From Streptacidiphilus jiangxiensis (lineage in GTDB: Bacteria; Actinomycetota; Actinomycetes; Streptomycetales; Streptomycetaceae): a stretch of DNA of 64,000 nucleotides. Below are positions 1 to 8,600 of this stretch, piece by piece. A program made the position numbers and the translations under genes. Each line of letters begins with the position of its first letter. The first letter of the stretch is position 1. The stretch spans positions 310,001 to 374,000 of the forward strand of contig NZ_FOAZ01000002.1 of the NCBI RefSeq assembly GCF_900109465.1, in the 5' to 3' direction. Below the pieces are notes generated by a model that was not told the origin of the DNA, did no database searches, and saw only the letters and a list, made by a program, of their open reading frames with translations.

Positions 1-1038
1 TCCGCGCCACTTGCCGGGCGGACGCTGACGCAGCCGCTGCGGCTCGTCGGTGCCGGGGCGGACGTGCCGACGAGCGGGGTGCTGTGCACGGCGGCCGGGG
101 TGACGATCGCCGCCGTGCAGGGGTTGGTGTCGGCCGGGATGCCGCAGTTCCGCTTCCTTGCGGAGCCGGAGGTGGGCTTCTTCGAGCTCGCCACCGGGCA
201 CTGGCCGATGCTCTCCTGCCCCGACGAGCTGGCCGCGACGCTGCTGCGGGCCGCCGCGGGCGAGGGCGAACGACTGACCCCGCCCACCGACCTGCCGTTC
301 CACCGGCGTCCCTTCGTGCTGGGCGCCGACGAGGCGCCGGAGGTGCCCGTGGTCCGCGGCAGCCGGGTGGACCTGCACCTGCCCGACGGTGAGGGGCCCC
401 AGCCCGCGGTCGTGTTCGTGCACGGCGGGCCGCTGCCTCGCGAGGGGGTGCCCTCGGCTCGCGAATGGCCCCTCTATCTCGGCTACGCCCGCCACGCCGC
501 CGCCCAGGGCGTGGTCGGCGCGGTGGTCGAGCACCGGCTGCACACGACCGCCGACTACGCGACCGCGGCGGCCGACGTCGCCGAGGCGGTGGCACTGGTG
601 CGCGCCGATCCGCGCGTCGACCCGAGCCGGATCGCGCTCTGGTTCTTCTCCGGCGCGGGCCTGCTGCTGGCGGACGCGTTCACCGCACCCGTCGCGCCCT
701 GGCTGCGTTGCGTCGCCGCGACCTACCCGATCCTGGCCCCGTTGGCCGGCTGGGTCGGCGTCGACCCGCGCTTCCGGCCCGCGGCGGCCCTGCCGGACGT
801 GGCCCCGGCGGAGGGGGACGGGCTGCCGATCGTGCTCACCCGCGCGGGTCTGGAGTCCCCGGAGATCGCGGCGACCGTCACGGAGTTCGTGGCGGCCGCC
901 ACGGACTGCGGAGCCACGCTGACGGTCGTCGACGTACCCGCGGGCCGGCACGGCTTCGACGCCCAGGAGCCGACCGGGGAGTCCCGCGCCGCCGTCCGGG
1001 AGGCGATGAAAGCGGTGGTGGCGCACCTGCAGGCCTGA
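1..1038 (+). CDS. Tandem alpha/beta-hydrolase protein, 5'-truncated by the window edge
   Basis: The reading frame is open from base 1, so the gene begins upstream; 345 residues are visible. The first ~85 residues end in a block containing TGHWPMLSCPDELA, which resembles the C-terminal catalytic-His region of alpha/beta-hydrolases. A second hydrolase domain follows: HGGP oxyanion-type motif, a nucleophile elbow around FFSGAG, and a terminal RHGF that would carry the catalytic His. It therefore looks like two hydrolase modules in one chain, the second of the dienelactone-hydrolase/acetylesterase type. An internal GTG at 64 exists but has no ribosome binding site and would cut the first module. 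The substrate cannot be told. No signal peptide is visible in the part present. Confidence 0.75.
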   Translation, partial: SAPLAGRTLTQPLRLVGAGADVPTSGVLCTAAGVTIAAVQGLVSAGMPQFRFLAEPEVGFFELATGHWPMLSCPDELAATLLRAAAGEGERLTPPTDLPFHRRPFVLGADEAPEVPVVRGSRVDLHLPDGEGPQPAVVFVHGGPLPREGVPSAREWPLYLGYARHAAAQGVVGAVVEHRLHTTADYATAAADVAEAVALVRADPRVDPSRIALWFFSGAGLLLADAFTAPVAPWLRCVAATYPILAPLAGWVGVDPRFRPAAALPDVAPAEGDGLPIVLTRAGLESPEIAATVTEFVAAATDCGATLTVVDVPAGRHGFDAQEPTGESRAAVREAMKAVVAHLQA

Positions 1039-1148
1039 GACCGGTCGGTTTTCTCATGGGGTCTTCATGCGCGGGACACAGGGAGGCCCACGCGGGCGGG
1101 TATCACGCAGGTATCCACGCAGTTCGCAGGTGAGGGCAGGCGAGGACC

Positions 1149-1535
1149 ATGGGACCGTACGGACCGCTGCGCATCCACGGGGGCGTGAACCACGGCTGGT
1201 TCTGGGTGTTCTCGGGGGTGACCATGGTGCTCTTCTGGGTGGTGCTGCTGCTGGTGATCGTGCTGCTCGTCCGGGCCCTGACCGGCCGCTCCCGCTGGGG
1301 CGGGCGCTCGGGCACGGGCGGTGGCGCGCGCCTGGCGGCTCCGCCGACCGGCCCGGTGCAAGGCCCGGCGCAGGGCCGGCCCCAGGGCCAGGGACCGAGC
1401 CCGATCTCCGCCGAGCAGGTTCTCGACGAACGCCTCGCCCGCGGTGACATCGACGTCGACGACTACCACCGCCGTCTCGCCGCGCTGCGGCAGGGCACCG
1501 TCCCGCCGCCCCCGACGACCCCACCATCGGTGTAG
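1149..1535 (+). CDS. SHOCT-domain single-pass membrane protein
   Basis: This 128-residue protein has one strongly hydrophobic helix at about residues 17-42, a Gly/Pro/Gln-rich linker, and a C-terminal SHOCT-like short helical domain (about residues 88-116, around ISAEQVLDERLARGDIDVDD). SHOCT domains are short oligomerisation modules often tethered to membranes; no enzyme activity is expected. The ATG follows GGTGAGGGCAGG with normal spacing. Two other SHOCT proteins lie in the window (2646 and 16876). The biological role is unknown. Confidence 0.8.
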   Translation: MGPYGPLRIHGGVNHGWFWVFSGVTMVLFWVVLLLVIVLLVRALTGRSRWGGRSGTGGGARLAAPPTGPVQGPAQGRPQGQGPSPISAEQVLDERLARGDIDVDDYHRRLAALRQGTVPPPPTTPPSV

Positions 1536-1568
1536 AGCACACCCGAACGGAGCAACAGCGGGTGATCC

Positions 1569-1618
1569 CCCCGCTCCGGGCCGGACAGGATGGCAGAGCC
1601 AGTCGTTCCGGAGCGGGG
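1569..1618 (+). promoter_or_regulatory. Long-range hairpin overlapping the next gene's ribosome binding site
   Basis: CCCCGCTCCGG at 1569-1579 is an exact reverse complement of CCGGAGCGGGG at 1608-1618, separated by 28 nt. The right arm runs into the GGGGAGGG ribosome binding site of the gene starting at 1626. In RNA this 11-bp stem would partly hide that site. It may instead act as a terminator for the SHOCT gene ending at 1535, although no T tract follows. Confidence 0.45.
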
Positions 1619-1625
1619 AGGGTGA

Positions 1626-2552
1626 GTGTCCACTGCCGAGGGGCCGCGGGGGATGCGAGCGAAGGTCGAGGCACTGAGGGCTGCCGCGCTGGCTCGGTTC
1701 GAGACGATGCAGGAGCGGTGGCCGGTCATCGGGGCGCTGCTGGTGCGGATCCTCAACGTGGGCCTGATGGACGCGGCGACGCGGCTCGCCGCGCAGCTGT
1801 TCCTGACCACCGTCCCGCTCTTCTTCGCGCTCGGGGCGTTCGCCCCCGACAGTGTCAGGCAGCGGATGATGTCCTCGCTGCGGACGACGTTCGGACTGAG
1901 CGGCGACACGGCCAAGCAGGTGCAGAGCGTCGTGCAGGCCAGTAACAGCACCGACAGCCTGCACCAGACCGTCGGGATCGTCGGGCTGCTGATGGCGCTG
2001 ATCTCCGCGACCAGCTGCAGCCGGGTACTGGCGCGCGTCTGCGCGGACGCCTGGGAGCTGAAGAAGGCCGCCGGTCGGCCGGCGGTATGGCGGTGGCTGA
2101 TGTGGATCGTCTGCCTGGTGGGGTTCCTGCTGGTCCAGGGGGCGGTCCGGCAGGGGTTCGGCGCGGGGCTGTGGCTCGGGGCGCCGTTGACGTTCCTGAC
2201 CAGCGTGCTGCTGTGGTGGTGGACGCAGCACCTGCTGCTGGTGCGCCGGGTCGCCTGGCTGCCGCTGCTGCCCGGCGCGGTGCTGTCGGCGGTCGCGACG
2301 AGCGCGCTGGGGCTCACCGCGAAGATCTACATGCCGACCGCGCTCAACCGCACGCTGGAGCAGTACGGCTCCTTCGGGCTGGTGCTGACCGCGCTCTCCT
2401 GGTTGATCGTGCTGTCGGCGGCGATCGTCTTCGGCATCACCCTGGGCGCCGTGCTGGCCCAGCACCCTCCGCTCCGGTCGCTGCTGGGCACGCCCGTGCC
2501 GGAGACGGAGAAGGCGGCGCCCGCCGGTGGTACCGCTGCGCCGACGGGGTGA
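1626..2552 (+). CDS. YihY/BrkB-family inner membrane protein
   Basis: The 308-residue protein has about six hydrophobic segments spread from residue ~50 to ~285 and the overall pattern of the YihY/virulence factor BrkB family, including an N-terminal amphipathic stretch before the first helix (RFETMQERWPVIGALLVR). These proteins are polytopic inner-membrane proteins of uncertain function, sometimes misannotated as RNase BN. The GTG start is preceded by GGGGAGGG with good spacing. The C-terminal 20 residues are Ala/Pro-rich and probably disordered. It could form a unit with the preceding SHOCT gene, 90 bp away. Confidence 0.75.
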   Translation: MSTAEGPRGMRAKVEALRAAALARFETMQERWPVIGALLVRILNVGLMDAATRLAAQLFLTTVPLFFALGAFAPDSVRQRMMSSLRTTFGLSGDTAKQVQSVVQASNSTDSLHQTVGIVGLLMALISATSCSRVLARVCADAWELKKAAGRPAVWRWLMWIVCLVGFLLVQGAVRQGFGAGLWLGAPLTFLTSVLLWWWTQHLLLVRRVAWLPLLPGAVLSAVATSALGLTAKIYMPTALNRTLEQYGSFGLVLTALSWLIVLSAAIVFGITLGAVLAQHPPLRSLLGTPVPETEKAAPAGGTAAPTG

Positions 2553-2645
2553 CACCCTCCGCATGCGGCCAATCAAATGTCCTGGTATGTCTGATTCTCA
2601 GCGCGTGCACGGCGAGGTGCGCCGCGCACCGACGAGGAGGGACCC

Positions 2646-3053
2646 ATGTCCAACTATCCGATGCTCAATGTGTTCTGGACGATGCTGGAGTTCTTTCTCT
2701 GGATCCTCTGGTTCTTCCTGCTCTTCAAGATCCTCACGGACATCTTCCGCAACCACGACATGAGCGGCGGGATCAAGGCCCTGTGGATCATCTTCGTGAT
2801 CCTGCTGCCGTTCCTGGGCGTGCTGGTCTACGTCATCGTCAACGGCAGGGGCATGAGCCAGCGTGACGTCCAGCAGGCCCAGCAGGCCGACGCCGCGTTC
2901 AAGAAGTACGTTCGTGAGGCGGCGAGCGACAGCGGCGGGTCCGGCGGCGGCGCCAGCCACGTGGAGGAGCTGGCCAAGCTCGCCGACCTGCGCAACAGCG
3001 GCGCGCTGACGGACGAGGAGTACCAGAAGGCGAAGGACAAGCTGCTCGCCTGA
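2646..3053 (+). CDS. PLDc_N/SHOCT membrane protein
   Basis: This 135-residue protein has two hydrophobic helices (about residues 10-30 and 45-65) resembling the PLD-nuclease N-terminal membrane module. A Gly/Ser linker follows, then a C-terminal SHOCT domain (about residues 104-135, ending DEEYQKAKDKLLA). A strong GAGGAGG ribosome binding site precedes the ATG. Such proteins are common small membrane proteins of actinobacteria with no established activity. The metal transporter gene starts 33 bp downstream on the same strand, so the two are probably cotranscribed. Confidence 0.8.
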   Translation: MSNYPMLNVFWTMLEFFLWILWFFLLFKILTDIFRNHDMSGGIKALWIIFVILLPFLGVLVYVIVNGRGMSQRDVQQAQQADAAFKKYVREAASDSGGSGGGASHVEELAKLADLRNSGALTDEEYQKAKDKLLA

Positions 3054-3086
3054 GTCGCCCCGAGCCGTACCGGGAGGGGAACCCGC

Positions 3087-4019
3087 TTGGCCAACGAGGA
3101 GAGCGTCGGCACGGTGCTCGTCGCCGGAGCCGCCAACCTGGGCATCGCCGCCGCCAAGGCGGTCGCCGGGGTGGTCAGCGGCTCGAGCGCGATGCTGTCC
3201 GAGGCCGCCCACTCCTTCGCGGACACCGTCACCGAGGCGCTGCTCTTCACCGCGCTGCGGCGCGGCGACCGCGCGGCCGACGCCCGGCATCCGCTGGGCT
3301 ACGGCCGCGCGGTCTACGTGTGGGCGCTGCTGGCCTCGGTGGCCACCTTCGTCGGCGGCGCGGTCTTCTCCGTCACCGACGGCATCCACACCCTCGTGCA
3401 CGGCGAGAAGCCCGGCGACCCGCTGGTCTCCTACGTGGTGCTGGCGGTCTCCTTCGTGCTGGAGGGCGTCTCGTTGCTGCGGGGTCTGCGTCAGACGCGT
3501 GGCGAGGCGCAGCGGTACCACGTGCCCGTGCTGCGCTACCTGAGGCGCACCCCCGACACGACGGTCAAGGCGGTGGTGTTCGAGGACGCGGCAGCGCTGG
3601 TCGGTCTGATCCTCGCGGCGGGCGGCCTGCTGGGCGGTCAACTCACCGGATCCGGCGTGTGGGACGGCATCGCCTCCCTCGCGATCGGCGTGCTGCTGAC
3701 GCTGGTCGCCTTCGAACTCGGACGCAGCAACGGCTCGATGCTGATCGGTCAGTCCCTGCCGGAGCGGATGCGGCTGCAACTGGTCCGCGAGCTGGAGGAG
3801 ATGCGGGACGTCGAGGCGGTCGTGGACCTGGCCGCGGTCATGCAGGGGCCGCAGGAGGTGCTGGTCGCCGCCAAGGTCGACTTCCGTGACGCAGCCACGG
3901 CCGCGCGGATCGAGGCACTGTGCGACGAGGCCGAACGGCGGCTCAAGGCCCGGCACCCCCGGATCGCCCGGGTCTACCTCGACCCGACTCCCTCCGTCAC
4001 CGACGAAGCCCTCTCGTAG
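3087..4019 (+). CDS. Cation diffusion facilitator family metal transporter
   Basis: The 310-residue protein has the CDF plan: six membrane segments followed by a cytoplasmic C-terminal domain of about 85 residues. Transmembrane helix 2 carries HSFAD (HxxxD) and helix 5 carries FEDAAALVG, positions that form the intramembrane metal site in this family. CDF proteins export divalent metals such as Zn, Mn, Fe or Co by proton antiport; the metal is not clear here, and the E-D pair in helix 5 departs from the HxxxD usual for zinc exporters. The TTG start is supported by GGGAGGGGAA nine bases upstream and by the family-typical N-terminus. Confidence 0.85.
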   Translation: MANEESVGTVLVAGAANLGIAAAKAVAGVVSGSSAMLSEAAHSFADTVTEALLFTALRRGDRAADARHPLGYGRAVYVWALLASVATFVGGAVFSVTDGIHTLVHGEKPGDPLVSYVVLAVSFVLEGVSLLRGLRQTRGEAQRYHVPVLRYLRRTPDTTVKAVVFEDAAALVGLILAAGGLLGGQLTGSGVWDGIASLAIGVLLTLVAFELGRSNGSMLIGQSLPERMRLQLVRELEEMRDVEAVVDLAAVMQGPQEVLVAAKVDFRDAATAARIEALCDEAERRLKARHPRIARVYLDPTPSVTDEALS

Positions 4020-4043
4020 AGCAGTCGGGCACCAGGGCCGGCC

Positions 4044-4090
4044 GGGGGTCAGAGCGGGCCGGGGGTCAGAGCGGGCCGTGGGGTCAGAGC
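4044..4090. repeat. 17-bp tandem repeat between convergent genes
   Basis: GGGGGTCAGAGCGGGCC occurs twice exactly (4044-4060 and 4061-4077), followed by a partial third copy to 4090. The third copy contains the TCA that is the stop codon of the minus-strand regulator. Slippage here could move that stop codon. Confidence 0.8.
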
Positions 4091-5067
4091 CAGCCGCGGC
4101 GGATGGCCTGGGCGCCGGCCTGGAAGCGGCTGGTCGCGCCGAGCCGGGTGAGCAGGTCCGTGATCCTGCGCCGCAGCGTCCGCTCGCTGATCCCCAGCTG
4201 ACGGGCGATCGCCTCGTCCTTGAGGCCCGCGTGCAGCAGGTGCAGCAGGGTGAGCTCAGCCTCGGTCAGGTCCGGATGGATGTCGGGATGGGCGTCGCGG
4301 GCCTCGGCCGAGAAGACCGGGGTCGCCTGGAGCCAGCTCGCCTCGAAGAGCTCCACGAGCGCGTCGCACAGCCGGGACCGGTGCACCAGCGCGGCCAGGC
4401 TGCGCGTCCCGCTGCTGCTCGCGCTGAGTGGGATCACCGCGTCGCGCCCGTCCACCACGACCATCTTCAGCGGCACCCGCGGCACCACCCGCGACCGTTC
4501 GCCCGCCAGCACCAGTCCGCGCAGCAGCTCGGCCCGTTCCGGGATGGCCAGCACCTCGCTCGCGTAGACGGCCCGGACCCCCACCCCGCGCGCCAGCAGC
4601 TCCCTCTCGTCGCGGGCGGCGGCCGCGTCCGGGGTGACGTAGGGCGGCGCGTCGAAGGCCAGAACCTCCTGCTTCGCCCCCGCCAGCAGCTCGGTGACGC
4701 GCGCGGCGATCGCGGCCGGGCCCTCGACGATCTCCACCAGGCGCAGCGGGTCGCTGCGCAACATCCGCTCGTGGTACTCCGCGGCGTAGGTCTCCACGGA
4801 GGCGGCCGTGCGCTCCAGCTCCAGCCGCTTGGCATGGATGAGCGTCGCCAGTCCGGTGCGCGGATCCACGGCGTGGTAGCGGCCGGGCCGTCCCGCCTCG
4901 GCGAAGGCGAGGCCGAGGGCCACCAGCGTCTCGAGCGACCGCCGCACCCTGGTCTCCCCGATCCCGCCGAGCAGCGCGGCAAGCTCGGCGAGGGTCGCGG
5001 GCGAGTGCGCGACGAGGCGCCGGTAGGTCTCCTCGGTGGGCTCGTCCAGCCCGACGGACTCCAACAC
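4084..5067 (-). CDS. TrmB-like/LuxR-type transcriptional regulator
   Basis: The 327-residue protein starts with a winged-helix region (residues ~10-70, around ATLAELAALLGGIGETRVRR) like TrmB-type DNA-binding domains. A middle domain of about 170 residues resembles the PLD-like sensor part of such proteins. A C-terminal LuxR/GerE helix-turn-helix follows (from about residue 262, around EAIARQLGISERTLRRRITD). This two-HTH architecture is common in Streptomyces orphan regulators. The GTG start at 5067 has GAGGAG nine bases upstream; the frame is open much further upstream, but that part is antisense to other genes. It is divergent from the small gene at 5130 and the sedolisin gene, which it might regulate; that is inference. 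Confidence 0.8.
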   Translation of the reverse strand: MLESVGLDEPTEETYRRLVAHSPATLAELAALLGGIGETRVRRSLETLVALGLAFAEAGRPGRYHAVDPRTGLATLIHAKRLELERTAASVETYAAEYHERMLRSDPLRLVEIVEGPAAIAARVTELLAGAKQEVLAFDAPPYVTPDAAAARDERELLARGVGVRAVYASEVLAIPERAELLRGLVLAGERSRVVPRVPLKMVVVDGRDAVIPLSASSSGTRSLAALVHRSRLCDALVELFEASWLQATPVFSAEARDAHPDIHPDLTEAELTLLHLLHAGLKDEAIARQLGISERTLRRRITDLLTRLGATSRFQAGAQAIRRGWL

Positions 5068-5129
5068 GGTGCTCCGCTCCTCGCCCGGAAGTGAAATGCG
5101 TTGGGGCGTGATCCTAGGCTGCAGCCACG

Positions 5130-5441
5130 GTGCCGGACATGGCAGGGCTCCGGGTGACGGTCTGTCTGCCCGCGTCGGCGAGTGGCGACGCGGCGACGGT
5201 GGAGAAGGCGATCGCGGCGGCGACGGCACCGTTCGACATGAACGGCGACAATCCGGTCGATCGGACCCCACGACGGCGGCACGCCGCGTCCCAGCGTCCC
5301 GGCGTGTGCGCGGGCGGCCCGCGCGGACTGCTCGACCTCGCGCACCTCCCCCCGGAACCGGACCTCGGCGTGGACACGGACGCCTGTCCGGCCTCCCTCC
5401 CGCCCGACACGCTGCTGGTCCGCCTCCACTGCCACGGGTAG
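5130..5441 (+). CDS. Small protein of unknown function
   Basis: A possible 103-residue protein begins at GTG 5130. Its N-terminus (LRVTVCLPASASGD, then APFDMNGDN) and the CAGGPRGLLDLA block near residue 60 resemble short uncharacterised streptomycete proteins as I recall them. There is no clear ribosome binding site, but a TAGGCT hexamer lies nine bases upstream of the GTG, so a leaderless transcript is possible. The C-terminal third looks less protein-like, and the gene may be degenerate. No function is proposed. Confidence 0.4.
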   Translation: MPDMAGLRVTVCLPASASGDAATVEKAIAAATAPFDMNGDNPVDRTPRRRHAASQRPGVCAGGPRGLLDLAHLPPEPDLGVDTDACPASLPPDTLLVRLHCHG

Positions 5442-5540
5442 CGCCCCGGCGGTCCGGACCCGGTCCTGTGGCCGGGACCGGCAGATGGCCGGATGCGGAC
5501 AGGGACACGGTCTCCCCTCGGCGTGGTGATCGCTGGGAGA

Positions 5541-5576
5541 GTGCAACAACCTTCGCGGCGCCAGCCGCCGTTGCAC
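5541..5576. promoter_or_regulatory. Inverted repeat upstream of the sedolisin gene
   Basis: GTGCAAC (5541-5547) and GTTGCAC (5570-5576) are exact complements around a GC-rich inner stem (GCGGC/GCCGC). The element lies 35 bp before the start of the protease gene. It may be an operator or a 5' untranslated hairpin. It is the only clear symmetry in this 169-bp gap. Confidence 0.45.
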
Positions 5577-5610
5577 CGTCCCCCGAGCCAACCGAACAGG
5601 ATGTGACGGG

Positions 5611-8600
5611 TTGTCCCAGAGATTCCGACACGGCATCCGAGCAGGCGCCGTCGGCGCCGTGCTCGCGGTGGCCGCAGGACTGCTGAGCGGTCCCGCCGTC
5701 GCCGCCCCGGCCACCCCGAGCGGCGCGCACCGCGCGCCGGTGCGGTTGACCGCCACCGCGCTCGCGCGGCTCAGCGCGCGGTACCAGAACCGGATCGACG
5801 GCACCGCGGCCCAGGTCGCCGCGGAGGAGGGCCCGGCCGCCGCCGCGCCCACCGCCGCCGCGCCGAAGACCTCCGCTGCGACGCATGCGGCCGCCCGCAC
5901 CCCCGCGGGCACCACCGCCGCGCCCGGCTTCCAGCAGACCGGCCAGTGGGAGACCGCGCGCGGCTTCGCCGAGACGACGACGCTGCCGGGCACCAAGGAC
6001 TGGATCGGCGTCTTCTCCGGCGGCACCGTCGGCCGCTACGACGCGCACGGTGACGCGGTGTGGAACCGCCCGGCGACCTCCCTGGTCAAGGACTGGCAGG
6101 TGACGCCGGACAACTGGTACCAGCCGTACCCGTACACGCCCAACCTCTACGTCGGCTACAACCCGTACGAGATGTCGACCACCGGCACCCACCCCTACGT
6201 GACGGGCGACTTCACCGGCCACGGCGTGAACGACGTGGCCGTCGCCTACGCCGTCGGCGACTCCCCCGCGCGCCCCTTCACCTCCCCGGGCTCGCAGCTG
6301 AACTACGGCACCTTCCTCACCGTGCTCGACGGCCGCACCGGACGGACGGTGTGGAGCAAGCTGGTGCCGGGCTTCGTCGGCACCATGCTGGTGCAGCACG
6401 GGCGCTTGGTCGTCGCCGAGACCACCGGGCCGCAGTGGGGCGTGGACCCCGTCGCCGAACAGGGCGACAGCCGCTCCAACCTGACCGCCTACAGCTTCTC
6501 CCCCGCCGCCGACGGCAAGCTCAGCGCCACGGCGGCGTGGAGCTACAACACCCACGCGCCGTGGGCCGAGTGGGGCGACCTGATATCCCTCGGCGGCGAC
6601 AAGATCGCCGCCTCCTGGTCGGACACCCCCCTCGGGCTGGGCAACCCGCGTCCGGCGGACGGGAACGTCGTGGTGCTCGACGGCCGCGACGGCACGCTGA
6701 CCACGCGCGCCAGGACGCCCGGCTACCCGCGCATGCTGGTGCAGGACCCGACCGGCGACCGGGTCCTGACGGTCGAGCAGAACGACCCGTTCGACGCCGT
6801 GCGCTGGGACCTGACCGCGATCGACGCCCGCACCGGCGCGCGGACGGTTCTTGCCTCGCGCTCCGGCACCGTGCCGGAGGCGTTCCAGGTGCTGCCGCAC
6901 CACCGCTACGCGGTGGCCGAGTTGGGCATCAACCCGGACCTCTCCGACGGGCAGAGCAGCGTCTCGGTGTGGGACGCGAACGGCAGCACGCTCTGGTCCT
7001 ACACCACCGCCTCCACCGTCGGCGGTCCCGACGCGCCGACGATGGCGCTGGCCGACAGCGGCGGGGAGCTCGTCGCGTCCGTCTCCGACCCGGCCGCACC
7101 GACGGCCGCGCTGCCGGGCGGGCCCGAGCACGTCCAGCTGATCGGCTTCGACCCCGCCTCCGGGCGTCTGGACTGGCGCCGCGAGGGCGCCCTGGCGGGC
7201 GACACCCTCACCCGTTACCAGGGCGGGCTGGTGACGACCGGCTACGACGACACCGCCTACCTGCTCGACCCGGGCACCGGCCGCACCTCGGACACCATGC
7301 CGCTGGCCGGCGACCCGTTCGCGGCCGCGACCGTGGACGTCAACGGAGACGGCGTGCCGGACCTGGTCGTCGGCGGACAGAGCCGCGGCGTCTGGGCGCT
7401 GGACGGACGCACCCTCAAGAAGGCGACCCCGCGCGTGCTGTGGCAGGCGACCGTCGACGGCTCCGTCCACGCCGTCCAGGTACTGACCGGCAAGCACCTC
7501 GGCACGGACCTGGTCGTCGCCACCGACGACGGCTTCGCGGTGCTGGACGCCCGCACCGGCGCGGTGCGGCACACCGTGCGGACGGGCGGCTACGTCGCCT
7601 CGCTGACCCTCGCCCACGACGCGCACGGCGGCCCGGAGATCGTCGTGCCGGGCGCGAGCCTGACCGCATGGTCGCCGGAGGGCAGGCGGCTGTGGAGCTA
7701 CCAGCCGGCCGGGACCGCGGGCAAGAGCCTGGTCTTCTCCTCGGTGACCCAGGACGCGACCGGTCACCTGCTGCTGGAGTACGGCGGCACGCAGCCCGAC
7801 GGTCTCATCACCGCCGTCAGCGACCCCGCGCCGACCGCCGTCAGCCTCGACGCCGCCACCGGCACGCCGCTGTGGTCGGAGACGCCGAACGACCCGGGTG
7901 CGGTGGCCGTCGTGCCGACCAGCCCGGCGCTGGCCGACCCGAACATCCCGGCGGCCTCCGGACACGGCGTCGCCTTCGCCTTCACCGGCCTGCTCAGCAA
8001 CGGCACCCACCTGGTCCAGCTGCTCGACGACCGCACCGGCGCGGTGGTCACGACGCACGAGAGCAGCGGCGCCTACTCCTTCCTCGGCTTCGCCGCCTCG
8101 AAGGCGGACGGGCTGGTCGAGCAGCGCACCTTCGACCAGACGGTCTACCCGGCGGACGGCTCCGCGCCGTACGAGCTGGCGACCTTCCTCGGCTTCCACT
8201 CCGGCGTCTTCGCGCGGTCGGCGGGCGGGACCGCCGCCTACGTCGGCGCGTACACCGGCCTGTTCTCCTACGACACGCCCTTCCCGCAGAGCGGGGACTT
8301 CGTCCGCGAGAGCGCCACGGACTTCGCGCTCGGCGCGAGCCAGGTGCAGACGGCGCAGCTGGGCGACGGTCCGGCGACGGACGTGCTGGGCCTGTCGATC
8401 GACTGGCGCGCCCTGGGCATCTCGCTCCAGGCGATCGGCACCGACGCCTTCGAGCCCGACTCCTACCCGCACGGTCTGACCACCTACCGCCTCTGCGACG
8501 GCTGCCCGTCACAGATCCCGACCCCGCCGGGCAGCAACGCGTCGGCTCAGCCGGCAGCCTGGGCGGCCGCCCAGCAGTCCACGGGCTTCGGCGCCGGTAC

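Noticed and set aside
4084-8472. A 1462-codon open frame on the minus strand across the sedolisin gene
   Set aside because: Only its 3' third (4084-5067) has regulator motifs and a ribosome binding site. The rest is Arg/Gly/Ala-rich antisense typical of high-GC coding DNA.
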